A stretch of 64,000 nucleotides of DNA from Lacticaseibacillus absianus (GCF_013407595.1 NZ_JABEKX010000002.1:806001-870000); one strand, 5' to 3'; numbered from the stretch's first letter, positions 36,225 through 49,844 are shown. The notes: a model not told the origin generated them from the letters alone. Translations and numbers: made by a program.

Positions 36225-38993
36225 TTACTTCACCGGGACTTCTTCCATGGTGTAAGCTTCGATCTGATCGTCGACCTTGATGTCGTTGTAGTTTTCGATG
36301 GTCAAGCCGAGTTCGTAACCGGCCGTGACCTTCTTGACGTCATCCTTGAAGCGGCGCAGCGATCCGAGCTTGCCATCGTAGATCACGATGCCGTCGCGGA
36401 TCAGGCGCACGCCAGCGTCGCGCGTGATGAAGCCGTTGTCGACGAAGGCGCCGGCGACGGTCCCGATCTTGGAGACGCTGATCGTCTCACGCACGGTCAG
36501 GGAGCCGATGACCTTCTCTTCGTAGGTCGGCTCGAGCATCCCCTTCATCGCGGCTTCGATCTCTTCGATCGCCTTGTAGATGACCCGGTGCAGGCGGATG
36601 TCGACGTCTTCGGCGTCGGCCTGGAGCTTCGCCTGTGGGGTCGGCCGGACGTTGAACCCGATGATGATCGCGTTGGATGCGCTGGCCAAGGTGACGTCGG
36701 ATTCGTTGATGGCCCCGACGGCTTGGTGAATGATGTTGACCCGCACGCCTTCAACTTCGATCTTCTTCAACGAGCCGGACAGCGCTTCAACGGAGCCTTG
36801 CACGTCACCCTTGATGATGACGTCGACTTCCTTGAGTTGGCCTTCCTTCATCGTTTCGAAGAGGTTGTCAAGGGTCACGCGGTGCGTCTCCTGGCGGACC
36901 TTATCCAAAGCCCGCTTGGCGCGCTCTTCACCGGCCGCACGCGCACTCTTTTCGTCGTCGAAGACCACGAACTTGTCCGCTGATTGCGGCACGTCGTTCA
37001 GCCCGGTGATCTCGACTGGCATCGCGGGAACGGCCTCTTTGACGCGGCGCCCGCGATCGTTGGTCATCACGCGGATCCGGCCGAAGGTGTTCCCGACCAC
37101 GACGGGGTCGCCGACATGCAGCGTCCCTTGCTGGACCAGCACGGTCGTGACAGGCCCACGGCCCTTGTCCAGCTTCGCTTCGATGACCGTCCCGATCGCC
37201 TTTTGCTGCGGGTTGGCCTTGAGCTCGAGCACGTCGGCTTCGAGCAGGATCATCTCGAGCAGTTCGTCGATGTTCTTACCGAACTTCGCTGAGATCTGCA
37301 CGAAGATGGTGTCGCCACCCCAGTCTTCTGGGATCAGCCCGTACTCGGCCAGCTGTTCCATCACGTGGTTCGGGTTGGCCCCTGGCTTATCGATCTTGTT
37401 GACCGCGACGATGATCGGCGCCTTGGCCGCCTTCGCGTGGTTGATCGCCTCGATCGTCTGCGGCATCACGCCGTCATCCGCCGCCACGACCAGCACGATG
37501 ATGTCCGTGATGTCCGCCCCACGCGCACGCATGTTGGTGAACGCCGCGTGCCCTGGGGTATCGAGGAAGGTGATCAAGCGATCGTTCAGCCGGACCTGGT
37601 AGGCCCCGATGTGCTGGGTGATCCCGCCGGCTTCGCCTTCAGTCACGTGGGTGTGACGTAGCTTGTCCAACAGGGTCGTCTTCCCGTGGTCAACGTGCCC
37701 CATGATGGTCACGACTGGCGGCCGCGGTGCTTGATAGTCGGTGTTCTCGGCTTCGGCGTCAAACAGCGTATCGATATCCGCGATGTCTTGTTCGATCTTC
37801 TCTTCGGCGTCGATCCCGTAGTCGGTCGCGATCAGCTCGATCGCATCCTTGTCGAGACTCTGGTTCTGGTTGACCATGACGCCCAACATGAAGAGCTTCT
37901 TGATGATTTCGGCGGGTTCGCGGTGCAGGATCTTCCCGAGGTCCTGGGCGTTCATCCCGACCGTATAGATCAGTTTTTCTGGCAATGGCCGCTCCTTACG
38001 CTGTGGCATTTCCTTCTTCGGCTGCGCCTGCGCACGCCGCTTGTTCTTCTTGTTGCGCTTCTTGTTGAAGGAATTCCCGCGGTTATTGGTATTGTTCTGC
38101 GGCCGCCCGTTGAACTGGGTGCGCCCGCGCTGGTCGTTCTGCCGGCTATCTGCCGCTGGCTTAGCAGGCGTTGCCGCCACCGGTGGGACCACGGGGGTCT
38201 CACGCGGCGTCGCGGTCGGCTGCGGCTTTGGCGCCGCGGCTGCCCGCTGCTTGTCTTCTCGCCGCTGCTGCGACTGCTTCAGCTGCTGGATGAATTTCTC
38301 GTCGTTGCCCGCTACAGGCCGCGGGTTCGAGTTAGCCTGGGTCGCACGCCCGGCGCGTGGCCGTGGGCTCGGTGCGCCGCTAGTCTGGAACCGATCGTTA
38401 CGGTTGTTGTCGCGCCGATCGCGCGGCTGGCTGCTGCGCTGGCCTTGGCTCTGACCCCCACGCTGGCTTTGACCTTGGGTCTGGCCGCCGCGATTATCGC
38501 GGTTGCCCCCAGTCGCCCCGCCTTGGCGGTTGCCCCCGCGGTTATTGTTGCCTTGGCCCCCTTGGTTGCCCTGGCCGCCTTGCGGTTGGCCGAAGCGGCC
38601 GCCGCGAGCATTCTGGGTGTTCTTCGGGCGCCGGATCGCTGACTTAGAGATCTTGGTCTTGCCGTCGGCGGTCTTCTGCACGGTGTGGTGGGTGCCCGGT
38701 GCTGGCTTCTCGGCCTTCGCGTCGGCCGCGGGCGCGACCTTCTGCGCGGCAGGCTTCACGGCCGGCTCAGCGCTCGTCTGCGCAGGGGCTGGCTTGGCGC
38801 TTGAAGGGGCCGCAGACTGCTCCGCCGGCTTGGCGGCAGGCGTCAGCGCCCCGCGCAGGCTCGCTTCTTGAGCTGGTTCGATCGTCGCCATGTGGGACTT
38901 GAACGCGATCCCCTGCTTCGCGGCGGCATCGATGACCGCTTTGCTCGTGACGTTTACTTCCTTGGCAAATTCATAGACTCGTTTTTTGCCCAT
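36225..38993 (-). CDS. infB: Translation initiation factor IF-2
   Basis: IF-2 places initiator fMet-tRNA on the 30S subunit and promotes subunit joining with GTP hydrolysis. The 922-residue protein starts with the IF2N domain (about 1-50). A long low-complexity region (about 60-335), rich in glycine, asparagine, glutamine and arginine and clearly expanded by short repeats, follows. Then come a second IF2N, the G domain with [10 protein letters not shown] (about 432), [11 protein letters not shown] (about 480) and NKIDK (about 534), and the C-terminal tRNA-binding domains. Confidence 0.99.
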   Translation of the reverse strand: MGKKRVYEFAKEVNVTSKAVIDAAAKQGIAFKSHMATIEPAQEASLRGALTPAAKPAEQSAAPSSAKPAPAQTSAEPAVKPAAQKVAPAADAKAEKPAPGTHHTVQKTADGKTKISKSAIRRPKNTQNARGGRFGQPQGGQGNQGGQGNNNRGGNRQGGATGGNRDNRGGQTQGQSQRGGQSQGQRSSQPRDRRDNNRNDRFQTSGAPSPRPRAGRATQANSNPRPVAGNDEKFIQQLKQSQQRREDKQRAAAAPKPQPTATPRETPVVPPVAATPAKPAADSRQNDQRGRTQFNGRPQNNTNNRGNSFNKKRNKKNKRRAQAQPKKEMPQRKERPLPEKLIYTVGMNAQDLGKILHREPAEIIKKLFMLGVMVNQNQSLDKDAIELIATDYGIDAEEKIEQDIADIDTLFDAEAENTDYQAPRPPVVTIMGHVDHGKTTLLDKLRHTHVTEGEAGGITQHIGAYQVRLNDRLITFLDTPGHAAFTNMRARGADITDIIVLVVAADDGVMPQTIEAINHAKAAKAPIIVAVNKIDKPGANPNHVMEQLAEYGLIPEDWGGDTIFVQISAKFGKNIDELLEMILLEADVLELKANPQQKAIGTVIEAKLDKGRGPVTTVLVQQGTLHVGDPVVVGNTFGRIRVMTNDRGRRVKEAVPAMPVEITGLNDVPQSADKFVVFDDEKSARAAGEERAKRALDKVRQETHRVTLDNLFETMKEGQLKEVDVIIKGDVQGSVEALSGSLKKIEVEGVRVNIIHQAVGAINESDVTLASASNAIIIGFNVRPTPQAKLQADAEDVDIRLHRVIYKAIEEIEAAMKGMLEPTYEEKVIGSLTVRETISVSKIGTVAGAFVDNGFITRDAGVRLIRDGIVIYDGKLGSLRRFKDDVKKVTAGYELGLTIENYNDIKVDDQIEAYTMEEVPVK

Positions 38994-39014
38994 TTCTTCA
39001 CGCTCCCTTGTTGT

Positions 39015-39314
39015 TTAGGTGAGCAGCTTTAATAGCTTTTTTGCAAAGCCGGAATCGCAGACCGCGATCAGACTCCGCTTGGCGCCGATCGCGTGAGACA
39101 ACTCCATGGTCGTCAGACTGTCTACAAGTGGAATCTCGTAAAAGCTACTTTTATCGGTAAATTTTTTCTTCGTGTTCGCGCTGGCGTCGCTGGCCACAAG
39201 CACTAAGCGGGCGCTTTGGTCGCGGATCGCGCCCAAGACGAACGCTTCACCCGACGTAAGCCGGTTAGCGCGCTTGGCCAGGCCCAGCAGGTTCAAGGCT
39301 TGGTCTTTGGTCAT
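39015..39314 (-). CDS. L7Ae-family ribosome-associated protein (YlxQ)
   Basis: The 99-residue protein has the L7Ae/L30e fold, which binds kink-turn RNA: LLGLAKRANRLTSGE (about 8-22) and LVLVASDASANTKKKF (about 36-51). B. subtilis YlxQ in the same operon position is a K-turn-binding protein of unsettled function. It overlaps rnpM by four bases. Confidence 0.93.
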   Translation of the reverse strand: MTKDQALNLLGLAKRANRLTSGEAFVLGAIRDQSARLVLVASDASANTKKKFTDKSSFYEIPLVDSLTTMELSHAIGAKRSLIAVCDSGFAKKLLKLLT

Positions 39315-39610
39315 TGCTTATCGCCGAACAGCTCAAGGCGAGCCTTCTGGTGGTCGACGTAAGCGTACAGCTCATCGTAAAAGTCGGGGTCGACTTTGAG
39401 GGCAAACGCCTTGTCGATGACCTGCTTCTTTTTGGCCTGCGCCACGGCGGTCGGGTCGAGCGCGACATACGCGCCCCGCCCAGCGGCCTTGCCAGTCGGG
39501 TCGATCGAAACGGTCCCGTCAGCATTGCGCACGATGCGCACGAGCTGCTTCTTCGGGAACATCTCCCCGGACAGCAAGTCCTTGCGCATCGGGATCTTCC
39601 GCTGCTTCAT
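39311..39610 (-). CDS. rnpM: RnpM (YlxR), DUF448 RNA-binding protein
   Basis: The 99-residue protein has the DUF448 signature KAAGRGAYVALD (about 48-59) after MFPKKQLVRIVRN. Its B. subtilis homologue was shown to bind RNase P RNA and modulate its activity, hence RnpM. The usual place between nusA and ylxQ is kept. Only ten bases separate it from nusA. Confidence 0.94.
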   Translation of the reverse strand: MKQRKIPMRKDLLSGEMFPKKQLVRIVRNADGTVSIDPTGKAAGRGAYVALDPTAVAQAKKKQVIDKAFALKVDPDFYDELYAYVDHQKARLELFGDKQ

Positions 39611-39619
39611 AGAAGCCTC

Positions 39620-40771
39620 CTATTCGGCGTCTGCCGCTGCGGCGTCAGGTTCATCAAGGTCAGTCGACGCGGTGTCCTCAAGTTGGGCTTCCAGTGCCTC
39701 ATCGGCCTCTTCCAGCTCTTCGTCATCGACGAATTCAACTTCTGACTCCGGCTTGATGTCGATCTTGTAGCCAGTCAGCTTGGCCGCCAGCCGCGCGTTT
39801 TGCCCCTTCTTACCGATCGCCAGCGACAGCTGGTAATCCGGCACGATCACCGTGCAGGACCGGTCGTTGTCTTCATCGTTGAACTGCACGGCGATGACCT
39901 GAGCAGGGTTCAAGGCGTTGGCGATGTAGTCCACCGGGTCTTCTTCCCACTGCACGACGTCCATGTTCTCGCCAGACAGCTCGTTGACCACGGCTTGCAC
40001 CCGCGCGCCCTTCGGCCCAACGGTGGTGCCGACCGGGTCAACTGACGGGTTGGTCGAGCGGACTGCGATCTTGGTGCGGTCACCGGCTTCGCGGGCGATG
40101 CCGGCGATCTCAACGACACCTTGGAAGATCTCGGGCACCTCTTGCTCGAACAGGCGCTTGACCAATCCCGGGTTGGTGCGGGACACGAAGACCTGTGGGC
40201 CCTTGCTCGTGTTCTCGACCTTCGAGACAAAGACTTTGATGCGATCATGGGCCTCGTAATGTTCATTGGGCATCTGGTCTTGTTTGCCGAGCACCGCTTC
40301 GATCTTGCCCAGGTTCACATAGATGAACTTGTTATCGCGGCGCTCCACTTGGCCAGTCATGATCTCGTTTTCGTACTGGGAATACTCGTCAAAAATGATG
40401 CTGCGCTCTGCTTCACGCACGCGCTGCATGATCACCTGCTTGGCCGTCTGTGCCGCGATGCGGCCGAAGTCACGTGGCGTCACTTCAAAGCGGATCTCAT
40501 CGCCGACCTCATAGGCGCGGTTGAGTTCCAGGGCGTCTTGCAGGCTAACTTCCAGGCGGGAGTCAAAGACCTGTTCGGTCACTTCCTTGACGGCGTAGAC
40601 CTTGATGTCACCTTTTTTCGGGTCGAAAGTTACTTCGACGTTTTGGGCCTGGTTATAGTTGCGCTTGTACGCAGAGACCAGCGCCGCTTCCAACGCGTCG
40701 ATGACGATTTCTTTTTTGACGCCCTTTTCTTGCTCAAGCGCATCGAGGGCTTCGATCATTTCCTTTGACAT
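39620..40771 (-). CDS. nusA: Transcription termination/antitermination protein NusA
   Basis: NusA binds RNA polymerase and nascent RNA, and controls pausing, termination and antitermination. The 383-residue protein has the N-terminal polymerase-binding domain (about 1-125), an S1 domain (about 135-200) and two KH domains, the first with VDPVGTTVGPKGARVQAVVNEL (position about 245; the motif is split as VDPVGTTVG and GPKGARVQ). An acidic C-terminal tail is present. It is preceded by rimP. Confidence 0.98.
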   Translation of the reverse strand: MSKEMIEALDALEQEKGVKKEIVIDALEAALVSAYKRNYNQAQNVEVTFDPKKGDIKVYAVKEVTEQVFDSRLEVSLQDALELNRAYEVGDEIRFEVTPRDFGRIAAQTAKQVIMQRVREAERSIIFDEYSQYENEIMTGQVERRDNKFIYVNLGKIEAVLGKQDQMPNEHYEAHDRIKVFVSKVENTSKGPQVFVSRTNPGLVKRLFEQEVPEIFQGVVEIAGIAREAGDRTKIAVRSTNPSVDPVGTTVGPKGARVQAVVNELSGENMDVVQWEEDPVDYIANALNPAQVIAVQFNDEDNDRSCTVIVPDYQLSLAIGKKGQNARLAAKLTGYKIDIKPESEVEFVDDEELEEADEALEAQLEDTASTDLDEPDAAAADAE

Positions 40772-40820
40772 GTTGTTCCTTCCTTTTCAACGCCCGACTC
40801 GCTCGGGCCAATTATCCCCA

Positions 40821-41294
40821 CTAGAACTCGATCGCCAGGCGCGCATTCGCGATGCCAGCGCGGTCGAACGTCAACGTCTTGCGGCGGGCTTTGTCCTTGA
40901 CCTCAAGCGTCAACGTCGTCTCGTCGAGGGCCTTGAGGAAGCCTTCGAAGACCTTCTTGCCATCCTGCTTCTGGAACAGCGAGATGTGGATGTACTCACC
41001 CATCGCGGCCTGGTAGTCCTGCTCGCGTTTGAGCGGCCGTTCGGCACCCGGACTGGAGACCTCCAAGAAGTAAGCCTGCGGGATCGGATCAGGGTCCATC
41101 GCGTCAAGTTGCTCAGACAAGGCCTCACTCACCAGCACACACTCATTGAGCGTGATGCCGCCGGGCTTGTCGATGTAGACGCGCAGGAACCAGCTGCCCC
41201 CTTCTTTGACGAACTCGATATCCGCAAGTTCGAAGTGGTGTGTTGCCAGGATCGGATCAACGATTGTTTTGACAGTATCGACAACCGTGCTCAA
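40821..41294 (-). CDS. rimP: Ribosome maturation factor RimP
   Basis: RimP aids 30S subunit assembly. The 157-residue protein has the conserved [18 protein letters not shown] (about 33-50) and [14 protein letters not shown] (about 75-88) motifs. The start is TTG 41294 with GGGGGGA upstream; the ATG just before it is directly followed by an in-frame stop. It is the first gene of the nusA-infB operon, following the polC terminator. Confidence 0.96.
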   Translation of the reverse strand: MSTVVDTVKTIVDPILATHHFELADIEFVKEGGSWFLRVYIDKPGGITLNECVLVSEALSEQLDAMDPDPIPQAYFLEVSSPGAERPLKREQDYQAAMGEYIHISLFQKQDGKKVFEGFLKALDETTLTLEVKDKARRKTLTFDRAGIANARLAIEF

Positions 41295-41363
41295 CCCATT
41301 CCCCCCTTTGTCTGCCTCCGCTTGGAGACGAAGTGTATTGGTTTAAATCCGCGGACTTTCCAA

Positions 41364-41391
41364 GAAAAAGAGTGAGCATTTCTGCTCACTC
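41364..41391 (-). terminator. Terminator after polC
   Basis: GAGTGAGC-AGAAAT-GCTCACTC followed by five T residues on the minus strand. Confidence 0.9.
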
Positions 41392-41486
41392 CCTTCCGCC
41401 AACGATTTAAATACTACTAACAATCTAGCACAAATTCGTCAGCGGCGCAACCGCCTTTGCTGAAAACCTCACCGCCTTGGCTCGGC

Positions 41487-44400
41487 TCAGAACAGGCTGT
41501 CGAACAAGGAGAGCTGGTTCTCGTCTGGGAGGTCGTCGAGGACGTGGTTCTCGGTCATGTAATCGATCAAGGTCTTCGAGACCTTCGCGCGCGTTGCCAG
41601 GTCTTCTTTAGACAAGAACGGCTTCTCTTCACGCGCCGAGATGATCTGCTTCGCGACGTTATCCCCCAACCCAGGTACCGCACGAAACGGGGCGAGCAGC
41701 GTGTGGTCATCGAGGATCGTAAAGTCATGGGCGTCGGAGTGCTCGATGTCGACCATCTTGATCTTGAAGCCGCGCTCCAGGCATTCGTTGGCGATCTCCA
41801 GGATCGTCAGCAGGCTCTTCTCCTTGGCCGAGGCGTCGTTGCCCTGGTCGGTGATCGCCTTCATCGCCGCTTTGACCGCGTCTTTGCCGTGGCTCATCGC
41901 GACCAGGTCAAAATCCTCGGCGCGCACCGAGAAGTACGCGGCGTAGTAGACCAGCGGGAAGTAGACCTTGAACCATGCGATGCGCAACCCCATCAAGTCA
42001 TAAGCCGCCGCGTGGGCCTTCGGGAACATGTACTTGATCTTCAGGCAGGAGTCAATGTACCAGTCCGGGACGTTCTCATTGGCCCGCATGGCGGCTTGCC
42101 AGTCATCCGGGATCCCCTTACCTTTACGCACACGCTCCATGATGTTGAACGCCATGGACTCGTCCATGCCCCAGTGGATCAAGTCCATCATGATGTTATC
42201 ACGACAGCCGATCACTTCCTTGATGGTGACGACGCCTTGTTGGATCAGCTCTTCGGCGTTGCCCAGCCACACATCCGTCCCGTGGGACAGCCCAGAGATC
42301 TGGAGCAGTTCGGAGAACTTCGCCGGGTGCGTCTCCTCGAGCATCCCCCGCACGAAGCGGGTCCCGAATTCTGGTACGCCAAGCGTTCCGGTCTTCGAGT
42401 TGATCTGCTCCGGCGTGACCCCGAGGATGTCGGGACTGGAGAACAGCGACATGACACCGGGGTCATCCATTGGGATCGTCTTCGGGTCAATGCCCGAGAG
42501 GTCTTGGAGCATGCGGATCATGGTCGGGTCATCATGACCCAGCACATCCATCTTCAGGATGTTGTCGTGAATGGAGTGAAAATCAAAGTGCGTCGTCATC
42601 CACGCCGCGTTCTGGTCGTCGGCGGGATATTGGATCGGTGAGAAGTCGTAGATGTCTTTGTCCGCCGGAACGATCAAGATCCCCGCGGGATGCTGGCCGG
42701 TCGTCCGCTTGACCCCGGTCGCCCCCTTGGCCAGCCGGTCGATCTCCGCCCCGCGCAGCATCTGGCCAGTGTCGCGCTCGTAAGCCTTGACATAGCCATA
42801 CGCCGTTTTGTCCGCCACTGTGCCGATGGTCCCCGCGCGAAACGCGTGGTCCTCACCGAACAGCACCTTGATGTAGTTATGCGCGACCGCCTGGTAATCC
42901 CCGGAGAAGTTCAGATCGATATCTGGCACCTTATCCCCGTGGAAGCCTAAGAACGTCTCGAACGGGATGTCCTGACCGTCCTTGACCATCTCCACCCCGC
43001 AATCCGGGCAGACCTTGTCAGGCAGGTCGAACCCAGAGCCGTACTCCCCCTTGGTGAAGAACTCACAGTGGCGACACTGCGGGCAGCGGTAGTGAGGCGG
43101 GAGCGGGTTGATCTCGGTGATCCCCGACATCGTCGCCGCAAGGCTGGAGCCGACCGACCCACGCGAGCCGACCAAGTAGCCGTCCTTGTTGGACTTGAGC
43201 ACCAGTTGCTGCGCGATGTTGTAGATCACCGAGAACCCGTTGCCGATGATGCTCTTCATCTCTTTGTCCAGCCGCTTGGCCACGATCTCGGGGAGCGGGT
43301 CGCCGTAAAGGCGGTGCGCCTTGGTCATCACGTCGGTGGTCAGGTTCTCCTCGACGCCAGGAATATCCGGCGTGTAGAGCTTCGACTTGACCGGCGTGAT
43401 CGCCTCATCGATCCAATCGGCCACGGTGTGTGTGTTCTCGACGACGACCTGATGGGCCAGATCGGCGCCTAACCAGGCAAAATCATCCAACATCTCCCGC
43501 GTCGAGCGGAAGTGGACATCAGGCAGACTGTGGCGGTTCAGCGGGTTCGCCCCGCCTTGGGAGTGGATCAAGATCTTGCGGTAGATCGCATCAGTCTTGT
43601 CCAAATAATGGGCGTCCCCGGTCGCGACCACCGGCTTGCCCTGTTCCTGCCCGATCTTGATGAGCTTTTGGATAATGTCTTTCAGGTGCGCATCGCCTTG
43701 GATCATCTCCGCTTCACGCAACGGCAAGTAGTTCGGCAGCGGCTGCACCTCGAGGTAGTCGTAGAATTCAGCTTTTTCTGCTGCTTCCGCGTAGCCTTTT
43801 TGCATCATTGCGGTGAAGACTTCACCCGAGGCGCAACCGGAACCGACGATCAGCCCTTCGCGTAGCTTCTGCAGTCGGCTCCGCGGCACGCGCGGCATCC
43901 GGTAGTACGTCTCCACGTTACTCATCGAGACCAGCTTGAACAGGTTCTTCAGCCCAGCCTGCGTCTTGGCGAGGATCACCGCATGGCTCGGGCGGCTCTG
44001 CTGCCAGGCATCCCCCGCACCGATCCGGTCGTTGAGCTGATCGAGGCGGACCATGCCGTACTTCGTTGCCGCCTCTTTTTCGAGCGCGTACATCAGATAA
44101 CCGGTCGCCTCGGCGTCGGCGTTGGCCCGGTGGTGGTGCTCAAGCGAGATCTTGTACGCCTTTGTCAGGGTGTCCAGCTTGTGGTTCTTGCGCTCAGGGT
44201 GCAACATGCGCGACAGCTCGAGCGTGTCGATCACCGGGTTGGCGATCTTGGCCTCATCCATGCGCTGGTAGGCCGCATTCAAGAAGCCGACGTCGAATGT
44301 CACATTGTGGCCGCACATGATCGCATCACCGCAGAAGTCGCGGAACAGGTGCAAGACCTCGGCCTCCGACTTCGAGCCGTGGACCATGTCATCCGTGATG

Positions 44401-45827
44401 TGGGTCAGGTTGATCGTGGTCTCCGACAGCGCGAACCCTGGGTCGATCATCTGCTCGAATTCACCGATCACATGCCCGTCTTGCATCTTGACCGCCGCCA
44501 GCTCGATGATCTTGTCGTAGACAGCAGACAGCCCGGTCGTTTCGATATCAAAGACCACATAGACATCTGAGGTCAGGTCACGCGGCGCATCGGCGTTATA
44601 AGCGACCGGTGTCCCATCGTCGACCAGGTTGACCTCGACGCCATAGATCATCTTCATCTCGTTCTTCTGCGCCGCGCTGTGCGCCTCGGGATACGCCTGC
44701 AGCCCGGCGTGGTCGGTGACCGCGATCGCGGTATGCCCCCAGCTCTTGGCGCGCTTGACATAGGCGCCGATGGGTGTCATCCCGTCCATCGTGCTCATGT
44801 TCGTGTGCAGGTGCAACTCGATCCGCTTGTCGCCCTCGACGTCGTCCACCGGCTGGGCCTTGTGGACCTCTTGGATGTCCTGCGCATTGACCGTCAGCTC
44901 GCGCGAGTAGTTATCTTCCTGCACCGAGCCCCGGATCCGCAGCCACATCCCAGTCTGGATCCGCGCGAAGGCGGCCTCGTCCTCGGGGCCGTTGCTGAAT
45001 TTTTTGACCAAAAAACTCGACGTGTAATCGGTCACCTTCAGCATCAACAAGGCGCGCTTAGAGCGCAGCTGCCGGACTTCGACGTCGAACACGTAGCCCT
45101 CGATCAGCACGGACCGCTCTTCTTGCGTGACCGTGACCATCTGCGCCGGGACGTCGTCTTTCTTCAAGCCGCGGCCCAGCTGGATCGGGCCGCTCCCCCC
45201 GGCTGGGGTTGCGGCCGCTTGTTGCTCGCGCGCTTGCACGACTGCGGCGGCCCGCTTGGCCAGCTCCGCGGCTTCTTGCGCCTTGTGCGCCTGAAGCGCG
45301 GCCAGCTTCGCTTCGCTCTCCGCGTCATCGATCACGACATTCAGCCGCAAGCCGCCGAAGCCGACTTGACGGTACGTCTCTTCGAGCTTGCCAACGCCTT
45401 GGTTGACCAAAAAATCGCGCACGATATCGTTCTCGGCCGTCAGCGTCACCCGCCCGTCCGCGAGCTGTGGGGTCTGCTTGGCGCACTGCTCCGCCACCAT
45501 GCTGGACGTCAGCTCCGCGTGCGCGCAGACGTACGGCCAGTATGCCGCCAACAAGTCTTGGGTGATCTCCGGATGCGTTGCCTTGATCGCCAGCCCGGTC
45601 TCGGCGATCGCCTTGAAGGCGGCCGTCAGGTGCGCCTCCAGCTGAGTGAAGACCGCGTACGGCAGGATCGCCTCGGTCCCGATGGTGAAGTCGTAGCGTT
45701 TCGAGCGCTGGTGAACGACCACCGCATCGACCCACGCGCTGGCAAAACCCGGATAGTTCGCGATGTCGTCAGGTAATTGGATCTGTTCACGCAGTTTGGC
45801 GAACATTTCTTGTTTCGATAGGGCCAA
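41487..45827 (-). CDS. polC: DNA polymerase III alpha subunit, Gram-positive type (PolC)
   Basis: PolC is the main replicative polymerase of low-GC Firmicutes, with a built-in 3'-5' proofreading exonuclease. The 1446-residue protein has the N-terminal domain and OB fold, and a PHP domain split around the exonuclease ([13 protein letters not shown], about residue 425). It also has a zinc-binding CPQCRHC...CPDCG region (about 950-980), and the polymerase core with GSRGSVGSS and [10 protein letters not shown]. The longest frame begins at 45959, but TTG 45827 is preceded by GAGGGAG and starts the family sequence (M)ALSKQEMF, so I choose it. It heads no operon, and is followed by its own terminator. 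Confidence 0.98.
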   Translation of the reverse strand: MALSKQEMFAKLREQIQLPDDIANYPGFASAWVDAVVVHQRSKRYDFTIGTEAILPYAVFTQLEAHLTAAFKAIAETGLAIKATHPEITQDLLAAYWPYVCAHAELTSSMVAEQCAKQTPQLADGRVTLTAENDIVRDFLVNQGVGKLEETYRQVGFGGLRLNVVIDDAESEAKLAALQAHKAQEAAELAKRAAAVVQAREQQAAATPAGGSGPIQLGRGLKKDDVPAQMVTVTQEERSVLIEGYVFDVEVRQLRSKRALLMLKVTDYTSSFLVKKFSNGPEDEAAFARIQTGMWLRIRGSVQEDNYSRELTVNAQDIQEVHKAQPVDDVEGDKRIELHLHTNMSTMDGMTPIGAYVKRAKSWGHTAIAVTDHAGLQAYPEAHSAAQKNEMKMIYGVEVNLVDDGTPVAYNADAPRDLTSDVYVVFDIETTGLSAVYDKIIELAAVKMQDGHVIGEFEQMIDPGFALSETTINLTHITDDMVHGSKSEAEVLHLFRDFCGDAIMCGHNVTFDVGFLNAAYQRMDEAKIANPVIDTLELSRMLHPERKNHKLDTLTKAYKISLEHHHRANADAEATGYLMYALEKEAATKYGMVRLDQLNDRIGAGDAWQQSRPSHAVILAKTQAGLKNLFKLVSMSNVETYYRMPRVPRSRLQKLREGLIVGSGCASGEVFTAMMQKGYAEAAEKAEFYDYLEVQPLPNYLPLREAEMIQGDAHLKDIIQKLIKIGQEQGKPVVATGDAHYLDKTDAIYRKILIHSQGGANPLNRHSLPDVHFRSTREMLDDFAWLGADLAHQVVVENTHTVADWIDEAITPVKSKLYTPDIPGVEENLTTDVMTKAHRLYGDPLPEIVAKRLDKEMKSIIGNGFSVIYNIAQQLVLKSNKDGYLVGSRGSVGSSLAATMSGITEINPLPPHYRCPQCRHCEFFTKGEYGSGFDLPDKVCPDCGVEMVKDGQDIPFETFLGFHGDKVPDIDLNFSGDYQAVAHNYIKVLFGEDHAFRAGTIGTVADKTAYGYVKAYERDTGQMLRGAEIDRLAKGATGVKRTTGQHPAGILIVPADKDIYDFSPIQYPADDQNAAWMTTHFDFHSIHDNILKMDVLGHDDPTMIRMLQDLSGIDPKTIPMDDPGVMSLFSSPDILGVTPEQINSKTGTLGVPEFGTRFVRGMLEETHPAKFSELLQISGLSHGTDVWLGNAEELIQQGVVTIKEVIGCRDNIMMDLIHWGMDESMAFNIMERVRKGKGIPDDWQAAMRANENVPDWYIDSCLKIKYMFPKAHAAAYDLMGLRIAWFKVYFPLVYYAAYFSVRAEDFDLVAMSHGKDAVKAAMKAITDQGNDASAKEKSLLTILEIANECLERGFKIKMVDIEHSDAHDFTILDDHTLLAPFRAVPGLGDNVAKQIISAREEKPFLSKEDLATRAKVSKTLIDYMTENHVLDDLPDENQLSLFDSLF

Positions 45828-45979
45828 CAAGCACACTCCCTCTATTTTGTCATAGCCCAATCGTAACCCACGGGCCGCGGTTCGGCAAGCCGGGCTGAGA
45901 CCGACCGGGGACCGCCTGGTCGGCGCCGCGGCAAGGCGTGGGCCGCACCTGTTGGGCAAGGTACCGGGGCGGCGGACAC

Positions 45980-46005
45980 CAAAAACGCCGCCAAAGCGGC
46001 GGCGT
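45980..46005 (-). terminator. Terminator of the operon ending in proS
   Basis: ACGCCGCC/GGCGGCGT hairpin followed by five T residues on the minus strand, just after the proS stop. Confidence 0.85.
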
Positions 46006-46011
46006 TGGGGC

Positions 46012-47766
<1,755 letters not shown>

Positions 47767-47769
47767 TTA

Positions 47770-49014
47770 TCAAAACGCGCGCATGATATCGTTGATCGTG
47801 ACCGCCAGCAGCAGGGCAAACATCAGCCCCGCGCCAATCATCGTCACGAGTCCTTCTTTGTCCTGCGACAGCGGCTTGCGCCGGATCAGCTCGATCAGGT
47901 TCAACAGGATCTTGCCCCCGTCGAGGACAGGGATCGGGATCAAGTTCATGATCCCAAGGTTGATGCTAAGCATCGCGAGGAACATCACCAGCGTGCTCAA
48001 CCCACCGGCCGCGGCCTGGCTGGTCATCGTATAGATGCCGACCGGCCCTGCGAGCTTGTTCAGGGAGAACTGGCCGGACACCAGCTGACCGAGCACGTGG
48101 AAGATCTGGCTTGCGATCGCCCATGACTGGGTGAAGCCGTAGCGGATCGCCGTGCCGACGCCGTGGTCCAGCGCTGGGTAGACCCCGATCACACCCTTGG
48201 CGCTAGGGGTGATGGTCAGCGTTGCCCGTTGGCCGCCCTGCGTGGCGATAACGGTCAGCGGGTCGCCTTTATGTTTGCTGACGATGGTGCTGATATCTGT
48301 GAACGTCTCGACCGACTGCCCATCGATCGACCGGATCACCGCGTCTGCACGCAGTCCAGCTTTGGCCGCCGGGGAATCCGGCTGGATCTGGCCGATCTGG
48401 TTCGTCTGCAGGTTCGCGACGCCACTAGCTAACGCCATGCCGATGAACACAAGGATCGCCAGGATGAAGTTGTTCAGCGGGCCGGCAAAGTTCACCAGCA
48501 GGCGCTTCCAGACCGGCGCGTTTTGGAACTGCACGTCGGCCGGGGCGATGATCACCTCGGTGCCATCCGCCTCGATGACCGTCGCGTCGTGATCGACGCG
48601 CCACGTCAGCAGCGTGTCCTCATCCCCGTTCGCGTACCCCTGCAGTTCGAGCTTATCGACCAGGTCGATCGCGCTGACCTGCACGGGGATCCCGCCTTGC
48701 AGGGTGGTTCGCTGGCTCAGGTTGATGCGGGTGATCACGTCATCTGCACCGACTTCGACGGTCAGCATCGTGCCCGGTTTGATCTCTGAGTCATCGTCAT
48801 CCTGCCAGCCCGCCATGCGGACATAGCCGCCCATCGGGATCAGCCGCAGCGTGTAAGCCGTGTGGTTGCGCCGCCAGCCGACCAGCTTCGGCCCCATCCC
48901 GATCGAGAACTCTCGGACCAAGATGCCTGCCCATTTGGCAAAAATAAAGTGGCCGAACTCATGCACCAGCACGAGGACGACGAAGACGATCAGGAATGCA
49001 ATGATTGTGGTCAT
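47770..49014 (-). CDS. rseP: RseP-type site-2 zinc metalloprotease (YluC/RasP family)
   Basis: The enzyme cleaves membrane substrates within the bilayer, for example anti-sigma factors, and clears signal peptides. The 414-residue protein has the zinc motif HEFGH (about 19-23) in the first membrane span and a PDZ domain (about 200-270). The C-terminal LDG motif follows in NLIPIPVLDGGKIL (about residue 365). I choose ATG 49014 with GAAGGAG eight bases upstream. It lies between cdsA and proS. Confidence 0.96.
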   Translation of the reverse strand: MTTIIAFLIVFVVLVLVHEFGHFIFAKWAGILVREFSIGMGPKLVGWRRNHTAYTLRLIPMGGYVRMAGWQDDDDSEIKPGTMLTVEVGADDVITRINLSQRTTLQGGIPVQVSAIDLVDKLELQGYANGDEDTLLTWRVDHDATVIEADGTEVIIAPADVQFQNAPVWKRLLVNFAGPLNNFILAILVFIGMALASGVANLQTNQIGQIQPDSPAAKAGLRADAVIRSIDGQSVETFTDISTIVSKHKGDPLTVIATQGGQRATLTITPSAKGVIGVYPALDHGVGTAIRYGFTQSWAIASQIFHVLGQLVSGQFSLNKLAGPVGIYTMTSQAAAGGLSTLVMFLAMLSINLGIMNLIPIPVLDGGKILLNLIELIRRKPLSQDKEGLVTMIGAGLMFALLLAVTINDIMRAF

Positions 49015-49035
49015 GCGACCCACTCCTTCGATTGA

Positions 49036-49824
49036 TTAGACGATCCCGAACAGGTGAAGCATCGGCAGGACCAGCAGCAGACTATCGAACCGGTCGAGGA
49101 TCCCCCCGTGCCCGGGCAGGATCTTGCCGGAGTCTTTGACCCCGTAGTAGCGCTTCAAGGCGGACTCGATCAGATCACCGAGCGACCCGACGATCGACAG
49201 GGTCAATGCGATCCCCATCATCGGCCAGAAGCCGTAGAACTGCGGGAAAAAATGCAGATACACCGCCGCAAAGATCAGTGCCACGACGTTGCCCCCGATC
49301 GACCCTTCCCAGGTCTTGTTCGGGCTGATCGCCGGCCACAGCTTATGTTTGCCGAAGGCCCGCCCGACGAAGTACGCGCCGGAGTCGGTCAGCCACACCA
49401 CGATCAGCGCGAACATCAGCGTGTCCAGCCCGGCGTCGTTGCGCACTGCGATCAGGTTGTGGAAACCGGTCCCGATATAAAACAGGGACAGCGTCGCGAT
49501 CCCGGCGTCGTCATAGGTCGTCTTGTTCTTGCTGGCCACCGTGTGGATCAGCAACAAGACCACTGCGACATAGATCAGGTCCAGCCGCGAGATGAACGGC
49601 GGCAACCAGTCGAACGCGCGGTCCGGAACGGTGACCAGCAAGACCCCTAAGGCGGCGATCAAAAAATCAAACGACACGATAATGCGCTTGCGCATGATGA
49701 AGATCTCAGACATTGCGACCAGCGCTAGTGCGGCGGCGACGACCTCGAGCCACAGGCCCCCGGCGATCAATACCGGGATGAAGATCGCCAGCGCGACGAC
49801 CGCGGTGATGATACGTTGTTTCAT
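49036..49824 (-). CDS. cdsA: Phosphatidate cytidylyltransferase
   Basis: CdsA makes CDP-diacylglycerol from phosphatidate and CTP, the branch point of phospholipid synthesis. The 262-residue protein is a multispan membrane protein with the C-terminal CDP-alcohol signature SLGDLIESALKR and KDSGKILPGHGGILDRFDSLL-type region (about 215-250). The frame reaches upstream to 49971, but ATG 49824 has GAGGAGG upstream and starts the family. It follows uppS. Confidence 0.97.
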   Translation of the reverse strand: MKQRIITAVVALAIFIPVLIAGGLWLEVVAAALALVAMSEIFIMRKRIIVSFDFLIAALGVLLVTVPDRAFDWLPPFISRLDLIYVAVVLLLIHTVASKNKTTYDDAGIATLSLFYIGTGFHNLIAVRNDAGLDTLMFALIVVWLTDSGAYFVGRAFGKHKLWPAISPNKTWEGSIGGNVVALIFAAVYLHFFPQFYGFWPMMGIALTLSIVGSLGDLIESALKRYYGVKDSGKILPGHGGILDRFDSLLLVLPMLHLFGIV

Positions 49825-49844
49825 AACTTCCTCCTCAACAAAAC

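Noticed and set aside
36225-38993. Low-complexity repeats in infB as a CRISPR or other DNA repeat
   Set aside because: They are coding repeats of the glycine/asparagine/glutamine/arginine-rich linker of IF-2, of irregular length, and in frame. No CRISPR array is present anywhere in the window.
41457-42641. 394-codon plus-strand frame opposite polC
   Set aside because: Antisense shadow of polC, whose own motifs are intact over the whole stretch.
44679-45776. 365-codon plus-strand frame opposite the polC N-terminus
   Set aside because: Shadow frame; polC is intact on the other strand.
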